64,000 bases of DNA, taken from the NCBI GenBank assembly GCA_900323505.1, contig OOIN01000024.1, positions 62,001-126,000 of the forward strand, in the 5' to 3' direction. The DNA comes from Ustilago trichophora (Eukaryota; Basidiomycota; Ustilaginomycetes; Ustilaginales; Ustilaginaceae). Of this stretch, positions 10,074-21,400 are shown in pieces. Position 1 is the stretch's first letter; each line of letters opens with the position of its first letter. Under the pieces are notes generated by a model. That model did not search any database, was not told the origin of the DNA, and saw only the letters and a program-made list of their open reading frames with translations. The position numbers and the translations under genes are program-made.

Positions 10074-11390
10074 ATGGCTGCGATGCCAAAACCCTCCGAT
10101 TCCAAGACGGGCGGCAAGGCCACCGTCTTGCTCGGTTCCCAGTGGGGCGATGAGGGCAAAGGCAAGCTTGCCGATGTCCTCAGCGGTCAGATGGATGTCT
10201 GCGCACGATGCGCTGGCGGTAACAACGCCGGACACACCATCGTCGCCGACGTCAACGGCGTCAAGACCAAGTTCGACTTCCACCTTCTCCCTTCGGGTCT
10301 CGTCAACCCTCGCTGCGCCGGTTTCATCGGCTCCGGTGTCGTAGTTCACGTCCCCTCGTTCTTCGCTGAGCTCGACACCATCCAGAAGAAGGGCCTCAAC
10401 TGCGATGGCCGACTCTTCATCTCGGATCGTGCCCACCTCGTCTTTGACTTCCACCAGGTCGTCGACGGTCTCAAGGAGGTCGAGCTGGGCGGATCCAGCA
10501 TCGGCACCACCAAGAAGGGCATTGGACCGGCCTACTCCTCCAAGGCTTCGCGCTCGGGTCTCCGTGTACACCACCTCTACGACCCCGAGCTGTTCGCCTC
10601 CAAGTTCCGCAAGCTTGTCGAGGGTCGCTTCAAGCGTTATGGACACTTTGAGTACGACACCGAGGGTGAAATCGCTCGCTACCGTGCCTTTGCCGAGCGT
10701 CTGCGACCTCACATTGTCGATGGTGTCACCTTCATCCACACTGCGCTCGCTCAGAATCGCAAGGTTCTCGTCGAGGGTGCCAACGCACTCTTCCTCGACA
10801 TTGATTTTGGTACCTACCCCTTCGTCACCAGCTCATCCACCTCGATCGGTGGTGTGCTCACGGGTCTCGGCATCCCGCCCACTGCCATTGGCGATGTAAT
10901 CGGTGTCATGAAGGCTTACACCACTCGTGTCGGCATGGGACCCTTCCCCACCGAGCTGCACGAGGAGATCGGCCACCACCTGCAGGAGGTCGGCGCCGAG
11001 TACGGTGTCACCACGGGCCGAAGACGTCGTTGCGGTTGGCTCGACCTGGTCATGATGCGCTACTCGTGCCTGATCAACGGCTACACCAGCCTCAACCTGA
11101 CCAAGCTCGATGTGCTCGACCAGCTCAAGGAGCTCAAGATCGCCGTGGGCTACGTCGTGGACGGCAAGGAGTTGCCCAGCTTCCCCGCCGACCTCGAGGT
11201 GCTCGCCAAGGTCGAGGTACAGTACAAGACGTTGCCAGGATGGCAGCAGGACATCTCCAAGGCTCAGACTTGGGAAGAGCTTCCCGAGAACTGCCGCAAC
11301 TACGTCAACTTCATCGAGCAGTTCCTCGGCGTCAAGATCGAATGGATCGGCGTTGGTCCCGCTCGTGAGTCGATGATTCACCGAGCATAG
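10074..11390 (+). CDS. ADE12: Adenylosuccinate synthetase
   Basis: Cytosolic enzyme of de novo AMP synthesis: IMP + aspartate + GTP give adenylosuccinate. Single exon, 438 residues, normal for the family. The start is the ATG in ACCATGG at 10074. The same frame stays open 15 codons upstream, but only with non-ATG starts. The glycine-rich GTP/IMP loop GDEGKGK is near residues 25-31 with the catalytic Asp26, and the catalytic His54 is in NNAGHTI. The invariant [10 protein letters not shown] segment is present, as are the aspartate-binding residues toward the C terminus. Codon use is highly biased to C-ending codons, suggesting strong expression. Confidence 0.96.
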   Translation: MAAMPKPSDSKTGGKATVLLGSQWGDEGKGKLADVLSGQMDVCARCAGGNNAGHTIVADVNGVKTKFDFHLLPSGLVNPRCAGFIGSGVVVHVPSFFAELDTIQKKGLNCDGRLFISDRAHLVFDFHQVVDGLKEVELGGSSIGTTKKGIGPAYSSKASRSGLRVHHLYDPELFASKFRKLVEGRFKRYGHFEYDTEGEIARYRAFAERLRPHIVDGVTFIHTALAQNRKVLVEGANALFLDIDFGTYPFVTSSSTSIGGVLTGLGIPPTAIGDVIGVMKAYTTRVGMGPFPTELHEEIGHHLQEVGAEYGVTTGRRRRCGWLDLVMMRYSCLINGYTSLNLTKLDVLDQLKELKIAVGYVVDGKELPSFPADLEVLAKVEVQYKTLPGWQQDISKAQTWEELPENCRNYVNFIEQFLGVKIEWIGVGPARESMIHRA

Positions 11391-14300
11391 GCATTTAGCT
11401 AGATCTCTTCCTCCTGCCCATACGCGATACTTTTTTTTTGCGTTGTTTCAATAGAATCAAAGATGTTTCCATCAACTTTCTGCGTGCGTTTGTGTCGGTG
11501 CATCATCACATGAGATTGTCGTCGCCGGATGTGCCGAAGTGGTCACCTGGTGAGCAGCACATGGGGAGTTTCGCTTGAACGGCTGGACTGGGCAGGGTCT
11601 CATGACGCCGCTGGAAGATGAAACGCTCTTTCAGTGTGGAACCCTGGTATCTCGGTCGGAACTCTCCGATGGCAAGCAGAGGCATGACGAAAAAGTGCTC
11701 ACAAGCTCTGGCCATTTCTTTCTGCTGGATCGACTTGCGAAAAAGAATGCTGAAATTGAGGCAACGAAAAAGAGTCGATTTGTTCGCACACGAAACCTGA
11801 CAGATTAGAAAATGCACTTGAATATTCCCGTGCGACAGAAATTCGGCCAACCGACACAGCTTTATCGATCGGTCAGAACCGGGAATGCCTCCCATTCAAA
11901 CAGTGATTTTGGATCGCGTTTCCTCTCTGGATCCTATTCTTCCCGCAACGCAGCGTGCGCTCTGCTTCCAGAGACTCGTTTCTGAACGCTGACATATCGA
12001 TGGAAGGATTGACCGAGAATCTCGCCGAGAGGCCCACCTTTTGCCGTGGTCAGCCTGCACAAATACATGGCTCGTCATCAAGTCTCCGCTCCGACCTGCC
12101 GACGAATCTGATCACAGCATCTCCCACGCAACACGCATCGTCAAGTGACATTCGAGGCGCACTCGTGACCCGTCACGATCATCGAAGACATCCTATTGGC
12201 GATGTATAGAGTAGATCACAGGGGGCAAAGGTTTCAAGAAGACAATTGTGTGTGCTGCGGAGGAGCACCGCTGCACGCTGTCCGCCGTGTGCCACAGAGC
12301 GTGGGATGGATGACTCGAGTTGTGTTTTTCACACCATCAGCAACATTTGCTCCTTCATCTCGCGGACTCTCCACCCACCGGCTAGGTGAGATGGCTGCCG
12401 GTGAACTCCGTGGTGTGCGCGCACAATTTCTTTTATTTTTTTTAGAATGCCGAGAATCATACCGCCCCGAGGCTTCGGCCGAGATCTGTCCAACTCTGCC
12501 GGTTCGACACTGGACCCTGTTGATTGATGAAAATAAGCGTTCTGATTGGTGCGATTAGAGTGGTGCATGAGTGATGCAAAGAAAAGGGAGAAAAGGGACA
12601 CACGTCGACTTAAGTTTCTTACCCTCCGGTCCATCGCAAGCGAGATGAAAGCGATTCGGGAGAATTTCAAAATTTGGCCCTTAGAGGCACTACAAGCCAG
12701 CACTTTCTCTGCGTGGACATACTTTTTTGATCTGAAAACTCGTCGTCCTTAAACCTTGTGCAGAAGCAATTTTTTTTTTTTTTTTTTAAGTTTCCACTTC
12801 TTCTTGCAGCAGTTTGCATGCACAGAGACGAGGCGGCTTGGTCTTCTCAAGGTGTTGAAAGGCTGTTTTGTGTAGGACAGCCTGCTGGTTGCATTGCGTT
12901 GCTTGCCTTTGCTTGGCTTCTGATTGAGCGGCCCCACCTCCGCTTTTGATCTTGTCGGATGGAAATGGATAAGATCTGATTGGATCCCTGATGATGAGCG
13001 TCAACCTGTACCGTTCCTTTCAAAAGTGGGGGTGCACTCTCTCGCTCTCACTCGTCCTCTGTACTGTATCCACGGCCCACGGTGCTAAGCGTTGTCCGCG
13101 ACGTTCCGCATCCTCCGCTGGCCAATCGTATTCTTGCTCTTTGCCCATGCATCCTTGAGCCGGCCAGTGAGCGGCAATCCTTTTCCAAGCCATCCCCAGC
13201 AACAGTACAGTGTAGCCTAACTTTGCGAGCGTGCAGCGAATGGCGGAGTCACATGGCTGATAGGGTCAGACGAGTGGATTTCTCCCCGCCTTGAGAACAT
13301 TGTTCATCGCCCAGTCGTTGGCATGAGCATCTTCTCACGACTGAGTCGATGAGGAGGAAAAAAAAAAGAAGTCAAGTGTGCCGTGTGCAACTGCAGCCTA
13401 GCAATTGGTCCCGCCTGCCTCTGCGTGACCCCACGCCAAGAAGTTGGTCGTTCCTCGTTGGTCGCCTTTCTGTTTCTTCTCATTTCGTGAATCGTGTCCC
13501 CTCCTCACTTCGTACCATCACATCACCTTCCGCACTTCTTTGTCGCCACCACATCGACGACATACACGCATACACACATCAAACATTCATTCACACGCAC
13601 TTCGTCAAGTCTTTGAAGTCAGGTCCTAAGCCAACCTGTCTGCTCAGCACCTCTTTCTACCAAGCCAAAACCACCAAAAATTGCCTCAGTCGCAGGCATC
13701 TTTCGTCTCTCGACACCAATTCATCCCGCACACGACCTTAGGATCGCATTGTATAGGTAAGTTTTCTAGACAGCTTCGACATGATACAGGGTGAGCTTGG
13801 CAGGGAACAGGATTCGGGAAAGCACGGCACTACCTCAAAGACTACACAATCACGTAGCATAGCATGGTCACACTGGTCCATTGATTCATTGCTCCATTGA
13901 TCTTCAGATCAGATCACGAGCTTTCTGAAGTCAGGTGTTGCTAGAAGTGGCAACTTGATAGTTACCATGCTAGCTGAGCAATACACGGCCGAATCACACG
14001 GTCGCAGCATGAGGGGTGGAAAAGCATCACGGACCGGTCTCTCTGTCTCGCTCTGCAAGACTGGCGGAGCGGGGTTGATTGATTTGATTTGATTGATAGT
14101 GCGCGCTTGGCTGGCTGCTGCCTCGTATGCGTGCGTCAACTTTAGATCCGAAGTCTGGCCCGCGTCTTTCGGCCGCCGCGTTGATCCAATCTTTTCTTCG
14201 CAGAAAATTGGATTTTTCCCGCAATTTTGTTTTCAACAAGATTGGAGGGATGGCGGCGGCGACCTTTTCTTCGTCTTGCGGGAGGATTTTTTTTTTTCAA

Positions 14301-15414
14301 TTTTTTTTTGGCTCATGAAAGCTCGGTTGCGCGAAATTCGGGATTTCAGTCTGGGAAGAAGCGTGCTGCTTTGATAATACTCAGCAGTTTTCGCCGGGGA
14401 TTTTTCTTCTTCTCTTTTTGGCGCAAGCCAAAGTGGGGTCCCACTCGCTACATGGGCCGAGCCACAACATCAGCGCACGCGAACTTCCCTTTTTTTTTTT
14501 TTGACACGAGCCACTGGCTGCTTACCGTCAGATGGACGAGCCTGCTTGCTTAGCCTCAGCAGTCCGTTGTCCTGTCACTCGTCTGCTTGTTTTGCCGAAT
14601 GCCAGACACGCTCCGACATGGCAAGTAGGTGCTAGGCCGGTCAAACCAGCATCGTACACAGCTTACAGCAGACATGCATTGCTGTCTGTGCGCCCTGCAG
14701 AACACAGAGCTTGTATTTTTGGATTTATGGATTCTTGGATGTTTGAAAGCTGCTTCAAAAGGCAAAGGCAAATGGCGCACACGGGATTGGTCTTTGGTCC
14801 AATTAGGGTTTTTCAAGTGGAAATTGCCCGAGTCAGATCAAGGCCTTTTGTGATTGTTGATTTTGCTTTGCTCTCATTGGCTGTTCGCCACACCCAATTG
14901 TCACTTTGCCTGGGCGCATGCCCTTGTGCTCAGTGTACGCTTGCTTGCTGTCTTTCAATTGACCGTCGCCTCTTTGCCACATCCAGTCGCTGCTAAGAAC
15001 ATCAGACTGATCGCATCTCACTTATCTATATTGGCCCCTTCTCCCTTCTTTACTGGTATTCTCTTTTACACACATCTCTCTCATCAACATCTGTGTAAAA
15101 TCCCCCTCACAAATCTTTCCCATACCGCAAGCAGATTCGCAGGTCAAGTTTTCGTTCATCGTCAAGCCTTAATTCGCATTTCGTATTCTCCTGGGAGTCT
15201 GTAGCAAGAGTCATCCTCGAATACCCCCCTTTTCACGTCCTCTCAATCAGCATACCATTGCAACTTCAGCATCAGCAAACGCACGCACACACAAAAGAGC
15301 GAATCAAGCCTCCGCTCTTCCTCATCCTCACGTATAGATAGCTAGCTTCGTGTTCAACGGAAGCTCATACCAACCTTCACCCTCTTTTCCCCAACCTTCA
15401 ACCGAGTGCCTGTT
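11391..15414. other. Large gap upstream of GLT1, no gene recognised
   Basis: Four kilobases without a conserved ORF, the largest gap in the window. Several ORFs of 60-155 codons occur on both strands but are atypical in codon use and lack family features. T runs lie at about 12770-12787, 14287-14310 and 14489-14502, and TGATT repeats at 14076-14096. CCAAT pentamers occur on either strand (12541, 12977, 13111, 14875). The last 300 bases are a C/T- and CA-rich leader. A strong splice donor at 13757 suggests a transcribed, spliced leader of GLT1 or a non-coding transcript. Confidence 0.55.
13757..13766 (+). other. Candidate splice donor of a leader intron upstream of GLT1
   Basis: The sequence ATAG|GTAAGTTTTC is a consensus donor. 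The 250 bases before it (CA-rich, C/T-rich, few ATG) look like the 5' leaders of other genes here. If it belongs to GLT1, the leader intron would be about 1.2-1.4 kb, with acceptors possible near 15015 (ATCAG) or 15136 (AAGCAG). The acceptor cannot be settled from sequence alone. Confidence 0.4.
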
Positions 15415-18400
15415 ATGGCTCCCGTCGCCAACGACACCAGCAACATCCGAAAGACTCGTTTCGTTGACCAGCTCAACGCCGAGCTTGCCCCCGTTCACGA
15501 AGAGGCCATCTCCTCCGAGAACTTCGAGGCTAGCGGCTATGATGAGGTAGAGCGCTCCGACTCGCTCTGGGCCGGCTCCATGCCCGCTGCCCAGGGTCTC
15601 TACGACCCCGATAACGAGAAGGATGCCTGTGGTGTCGGCTTCATGTGCCAGATCAAGGGCAAGCCCGCCCACAAGATTGTCTCGGACGCTCGCTTCCTCC
15701 TCTGCAACATGACCCACCGCGGTGCCGTCGGTGCCGATGCTCGTGACGGTGACGGTGCCGGTGTCATGACTGGTATCCCCGACACCTTCTTCCGCCGCGA
15801 GACCGAGCGTGACCTTGGCGTCAAGCTCCCCGCCCAAGGCCAGTACGCCGTCGGTAACTTGTTCTTCAACCCCAAGGATGACAAGGCTCGCGCCGAGCAT
15901 GTCAAGACCTTCACCGACATCGCAGAGAAGCTTCATCTCCGCGTTCTCGGATGGCGTGACGTCCCCGTCGACAACTCGATTCTCGGTCCCGCTTCCAAGA
16001 GCAAGGAGCCCAAGATCATGCAGCCCTTCGTCGTCCTCAAGGACCACTACGGCTCTGGCAACGCTCCTGCCGAGACCTCCAAGGCTTTCGACGAGCAGTA
16101 CTTTGGCCGTCAGCTCTACGTTCTCCGCAAGCATGCCACCCACACCATTGGTCTCCAGAACTGGTTCTACATCTGCTCGCTCAGCCCTACCAACATCACC
16201 TACAAGGGTCAGCTCAGCCCCGTCCAGGTCTACAACTACTACTATGACCTCAACAACGTCCACTACGCTTCTCACTTTGCCCTCGTCCACTCTCGATTCT
16301 CCACCAACACCTTCCCCTCGTGGGACCGTGCCCAGCCCATGCGATGGGCTGCCCACAACGGTGAGATCAACACCATTCGTGGAAACAAGAACTGGATGCG
16401 CGCTCGTGAGGGTCTCCTCAAGTCCGAGACGTTCGGCGATGAGCTCGACCTCCTCTACCCCATCATTGAGGGCGGTGGATCCGACTCGGCTGCTTTCGAC
16501 AACGTCCTTGAGCTCCTAGTCATCAACAAGGTCCTCACCCTTCCTCAGGCTGTCATGATGATGATTCCTGAGGCTTGGCAGGGCGCTGCCAGCCACATGG
16601 AGCCTGAGAAGGTTGCCTTCTACCGATGGGCCGCCTGTCTTATGGAGCCTTGGGATGGTCCTGCGCTCTTCACCTTCGCAGACGGCCGATACTGTGGTGC
16701 CAACTTGGACCGAAACGGTCTCCGACCTTGCCGATACTACATCACCGACGACGACATCATGATCTGCGCCTCCGAGGTCGGCACTGTCACCATCGACCCT
16801 GCCACCGTCATTGCCAAGGGTCGTCTCCAGCCCGGTAAGATGCTTCTCGTCGACACTGTCGAGGGTCGTGTTGTCGAGGACAAGGAGCTCAAGATGACCA
16901 CTGCCCAGCGCTCCGATTTTGCTGCTTGGCTCGAGAACCACATGTTGCGCCTTCCCGAGATTGTTGACACTGTCCGTCGCAACACCGGCAACGCCATTGC
17001 CCCCGTTCTCGACGAGGAGCGCCTCAGCACCGATCCCAAGCTTCTTGCTTTCGGTTACACTGCTGAGCAGATCAACCTCCTCATGCTTCCAATGGTTGCT
17101 GACGGTAAGGAGGCTCTTGGATCTATGGGTAATGACGCTCCTCTTGCCTGCATCACCACCGCTCCTCGTGTCATCTACGACTACTTCCGTGAGCTCTTTG
17201 CTCAGGTCACCAACCCTCCCATCGACCCTATTCGAGAGGCTGTTGTCATGTCGCTCGAGCAGTACGTCGGTCCCGAGGGCAACCTCCTCGAGATGAAGGC
17301 CGAGCAGTGCCACCGTCTGCTCCTCCCTTCGCCCATCCTCAGCGTCGACGAGCTCAACGCCATCAAGCAGATTGACTCTGTCCACTCTGACTGGGCCGCC
17401 AAGACCATCGACATCACCTACGACAAGGGTGAGGGCATCATCGGCTACGAGCGCACTCTCGACCGCGTCTGCTCCGAGACCTCGCAGGCCATCCGCGACG
17501 GCTACCGTGTCGTCATCCTCTCTGACCGAGCTGTCGGTGCTGACCGTGTCGCCATCTCGTCGCTCGTTGCCTGCGGTGGTGTCCACCACCACCTCATCCG
17601 CAACAAGGAGCGAAGCCGCATCGCCCTCATGATCGAGTCCGCTGAGGCCCGTGAGGTTCACCACATGTGTGTTCTCCTCGGTTACGGTGCCGATGCCATC
17701 TGCCCCTGGCTCGCTATGGAGGCCATCCTCAAGGTCTCCCGCGAGGGCCTTGTCAAGGCTGACCTGCCTGCCAACCAGCTCATTGAGAACTGGACGCACG
17801 CCGTCGACAACGGTATCCTCAAGGTCATGTCCAAGATGGGTATCTCGACCCTTGCCTCTTACAAGGGTGCCCAGATTTTCGAGGCTCTCGGTCTTGCCAA
17901 CGGTGTCGTTGACCGCTGCTTCGCCGGTACCGCCTCGCGTGTCTCGGGTTCCGACTTTACCCTGCTCGCCATGGACGCTCTCGAGTTCCACGACCGTGGT
18001 TACCCCTCGCGTGACACCATCTCGGTTCCTGGTCTCCCCGAGTCCGGTGAATACTACTACCGTGACGGCGGTGAGGCCCACATCAACAACCCCATGACCA
18101 TCGCCCACCTCCAGGACGCTGCCCGTGAGAGGAACCAGGCTGCCTACGATGCCTACTCCAAGGCCTCGCACAACGCCGTCAAGGCCACCTCGCTCCGAGG
18201 TCTCCTCGACTTTGACTACACCAAGTCGCGTCCCATCCCCATCGACCAAGTCGAGCCTTGGACCGAGATCGTCCAGCGATTCTGCACTGGTGCCATGTCG
18301 TACGGCTCCATCTCGATGGAGGCCCACTCGGCTCTCGCCATTGCCATGAACCGTCTCGGCGGTAAGTCCAACACCGGTGAGGGTGGTGAGGACGCTGAGC

Positions 18401-21400
18401 GATCCATCCCCCTTCCCAACGGCGACTCGCTCCGATCCAAGATCAAGCAGATCGCCTCGGGTCGATTCGGAGTTACCAGCAACTATCTCGCCGACTCGGA
18501 CGAACTTCAGATCAAGATGGCTCAGGGCGCTAAGCCTGGTGAGGGTGGTGAGCTCCCCGGTCACAAGGTCTCGCCTTCCATCGCACGTACTCGTCACTCG
18601 ACTGCCGGTGTCGGTCTCATCTCCCCTCCTCCTCACCACGATATTTACTCGATCGAGGACCTGAAGCAGCTCATCTACGATCTCAAGTGTGCCAACCCCC
18701 GCGCTCGTGTCTCCGTTAAGCTCGTCTCGGAAGTCGGCGTCGGTGTCGTCGCCTCCGGTGTCGCAAAGGCCAAGGCTGACCACATTCTCATCTCTGGTCA
18801 CGACGGTGGTACCGGTGCTTCCCGATGGACCGGTATCAAGTACGCAGGTCTTCCTTGGGAGCTTGGTCTCGCAGAAACTCACCAGACCTTGGTCCTAAAC
18901 GACCTTCGTGGCCGTGTCACCGTCCAGACCGACGGTCAGATTCGTACCGGTCGCGACGTCGCTATCGCCTGTCTTCTTGGAGCCGAGGAGTGGGGCTTCG
19001 CCACCACTCCTTTGATCGCTCTAGGGTGCATAATGATGAAGCGATGTCAGGCCAATACGTGCCCTGTCGGCATCGCAACGCAGGATCCCGAGCTCCGAGA
19101 GAAGTTTGCGGGCCAGCCGGAGGCGGTGATCAACTTTTTCTACTACCTTGCCGAGGAGCTGCGTTCGTACATGGCCAAGCTTGGTATCCGTACCATCAAC
19201 GAGATGGTTGGCCGATCTGACCTTCTCAAGGTGGACGACAGCCTTCGCACTCCCAAGACCGCCAATCTCGACCTCAGCGCTCTTCTCAAGCCGGCCCACG
19301 AAATGCGCCCTGGTGCTGCCACTTACAAGGTGCGCCAGCAGGACCACAAGCTCTACGTCCGTCTTGACAACAAGTTTATTGACGAGGCCGAGCCTGCTCT
19401 CACCCAGGGTCTTCCCGTCCAGATTGACTGCGACGTAGTGAACACTGATCGAGCTCTTGGTACCACGCTCTCGTACCGCGTTTCCAAGTTGTACGGCGAG
19501 GAGGGTCTCCCCCGTGACACCATCCACATCAACGCCAAGGGATCCGCCGGTCAGTCTCTTGGTGCATTCTTGGCTCCTGGTATCACCATCGAACTCGAGG
19601 GAGATGCCAACGACTATGCTGGTAAAGGTATGTCGGGAGGCCGTCTTATCGTGTACCCACCCAAGGTTTCGCCATTCAAACCCGAGGAGAACATCATCGT
19701 GGGCAACACCTGTCTCTATGGAGCAACTTCGGGTCACGCTTACTTCAGAGGAATCGCCGCCGAGCGATTCGCCGTCCGTAACTCTGGAGCTCATGCCGTT
19801 GTCGAAGGAGTGGGAGATCATGCGCTGGAGTACATGACGGGCGGCCGCGTGGTCATCCTGGGTTCTACCGGAAGGAACGCATGTGCCGGTATGTCGGGTG
19901 GAATTGCCTATGTTCTCGATATGAACCGTGACTTCCACAGCAAGTGCAACACCGAGATGGTCGAACTCGGCCCCGTCAAGGATCCCAAGGAGGTTGCCGA
20001 GCTCCGCAACCTCCTCGAGAATCACCGTCACTACACCGGCTCCACCGTTGCAGACCACGTTCTCCACGATTTCCACCACTTGCTCCCTCGCTTCGTTCGG
20101 GTCATGCCCTTGGACTACAAGCGAGTCCTCGAGGAGGAGGCCGCCAAGGCTGCTGCCGAGAAGAAGCGCTCGAGCCACGTCGACTTGCTCGGCACCCTCT
20201 CTCGCCACGGCAGCCAGGTTGATGTCTCGGTCTCGGAGGACCAGCCCAAGGACAACGCTGCTGACCGTGTTCGCGAGATCCCCGCTGCCAAGCCTGCCGA
20301 GCCTTCGGTGGTTGATGTCGAAGACTCGATGGTCGACGACGAGACTGCCAAGGCCAGGCTCAACAAGCTTGACAAGACCCGTGGTTTCATGAAGTACAAG
20401 CGTCTCGGTGAGCACTACCGCAACCCCACCAAGCGTATCCGAGACTACAAGGAGCTTTCGACTCGTCTCAGCGAGGCCGAGCTCAAGTACCAGACCGCTC
20501 GTTGCATGGACTGTGGTGTTCCTTTCTGCCAGGGTGACACTGGTTGCCCCATCTCCAACATTATCCCCAAGTGGAACGACCTTGTCTTCAAGGGTCAGTG
20601 GGAGGATGCGCTCAACCGTCTCCTCATGACCAACAACTTCCCCGAGTTCACCGGTCGTGTCTGCCCCGCTCCCTGTGAGGGCGCCTGTGTGCTTGGTATC
20701 ACCGAGCAGCCCGTCGGCATCAAGTCGGTCGAGTGCGCCATCATCGACAAGGGTTTCGAGGAGGGCTGGATGGTCCCCCAACCTCCCAAGGTCCGCACTG
20801 GCAAGACCGTCGCCATCATTGGCTCCGGTCCCGCCGGTATGGCTGCCGCTGACCAGCTCAACAAGGCTGGTCACTCGGTCACCGTCTACGAGCGTGCTGA
20901 CCGTATCGGTGGTCTCCTCATGTACGGTATCCCCAACATGAAGCTCGACAAGGGTATTGTTCAGCGCCGTGTCGACCTCATGGCTGCCGAGGGTGTCAAC
21001 TTCGTCACCAGCACCCACGTGGGTCGTGACGTTGACCCCAAGCAGCTCCACGCCCAGAACGATGCCGTCATCTACGCCGTGGGTGCCACCTGGCCTCGTG
21101 ACCTCAAGGTCCCCGGCCGTGAGGCTGACGGTGTTCACTTCGCCATGGACTTCCTCGCCCCCAACACCAAGTCGCTCCTCGACTCTGGTCTTGCTGATGG
21201 CCACTACCTCAGCGCCAAGGGCAAGGACGTCATCGTTATTGGTGGTGGTGACACTGGTTGTGATGCTCAGGCTACCGCTCTTCGTCACGGCGCCAAGAGC
21301 ATCGTCAACTTCGAGTTGCTTCCTCAGCCACCCAACGAGCGTGCCAAGGGCAACCCATGGCCTCAATTCCCTCGTGTCTTCAAGGTCGACTACGGTCACG

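Noticed and set aside
11506..12703. Minus-strand ORFs of 129 and 124 codons between ADE12 and GLT1
   Set aside because: No family resemblance, no matching ORF structure or splice pattern, and composition close to non-coding DNA.
13072..13130. Fragment resembling the start of a 5S rRNA (ATCCACGGCC...)
   Set aside because: The similarity stops after about ten bases. The internal control region and the rest of a 5S gene are absent.
14532..14996. 154-codon ORF in the GLT1 upstream gap
   Set aside because: Cys/Arg/Leu-rich composition, unbiased codons, no motif, and it overlaps T-rich and promoter-like sequence.
12968..15341. Several GATA-type sites (TGATAG/TGATAA/TTATCT) upstream of GLT1 as nitrogen-control elements
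   Set aside because: I found about six HGATAR-type sites in 2.1 kb, roughly the number expected by chance for both strands, so the sequence alone does not support nitrogen-regulator binding.
16516..21399. Two antisense ORFs of 788 and 792 codons opposite GLT1 (and similar ones opposite PDA1, ADE12 and RPL3)
   Set aside because: They are in register with the sense codons and end exactly at sense CTA codons. The sense genes avoid TTA, CTA and TCA, so antisense stops are missing. The antisense proteins are low-complexity Val/Leu/Gly/Asp sequence with no family features.
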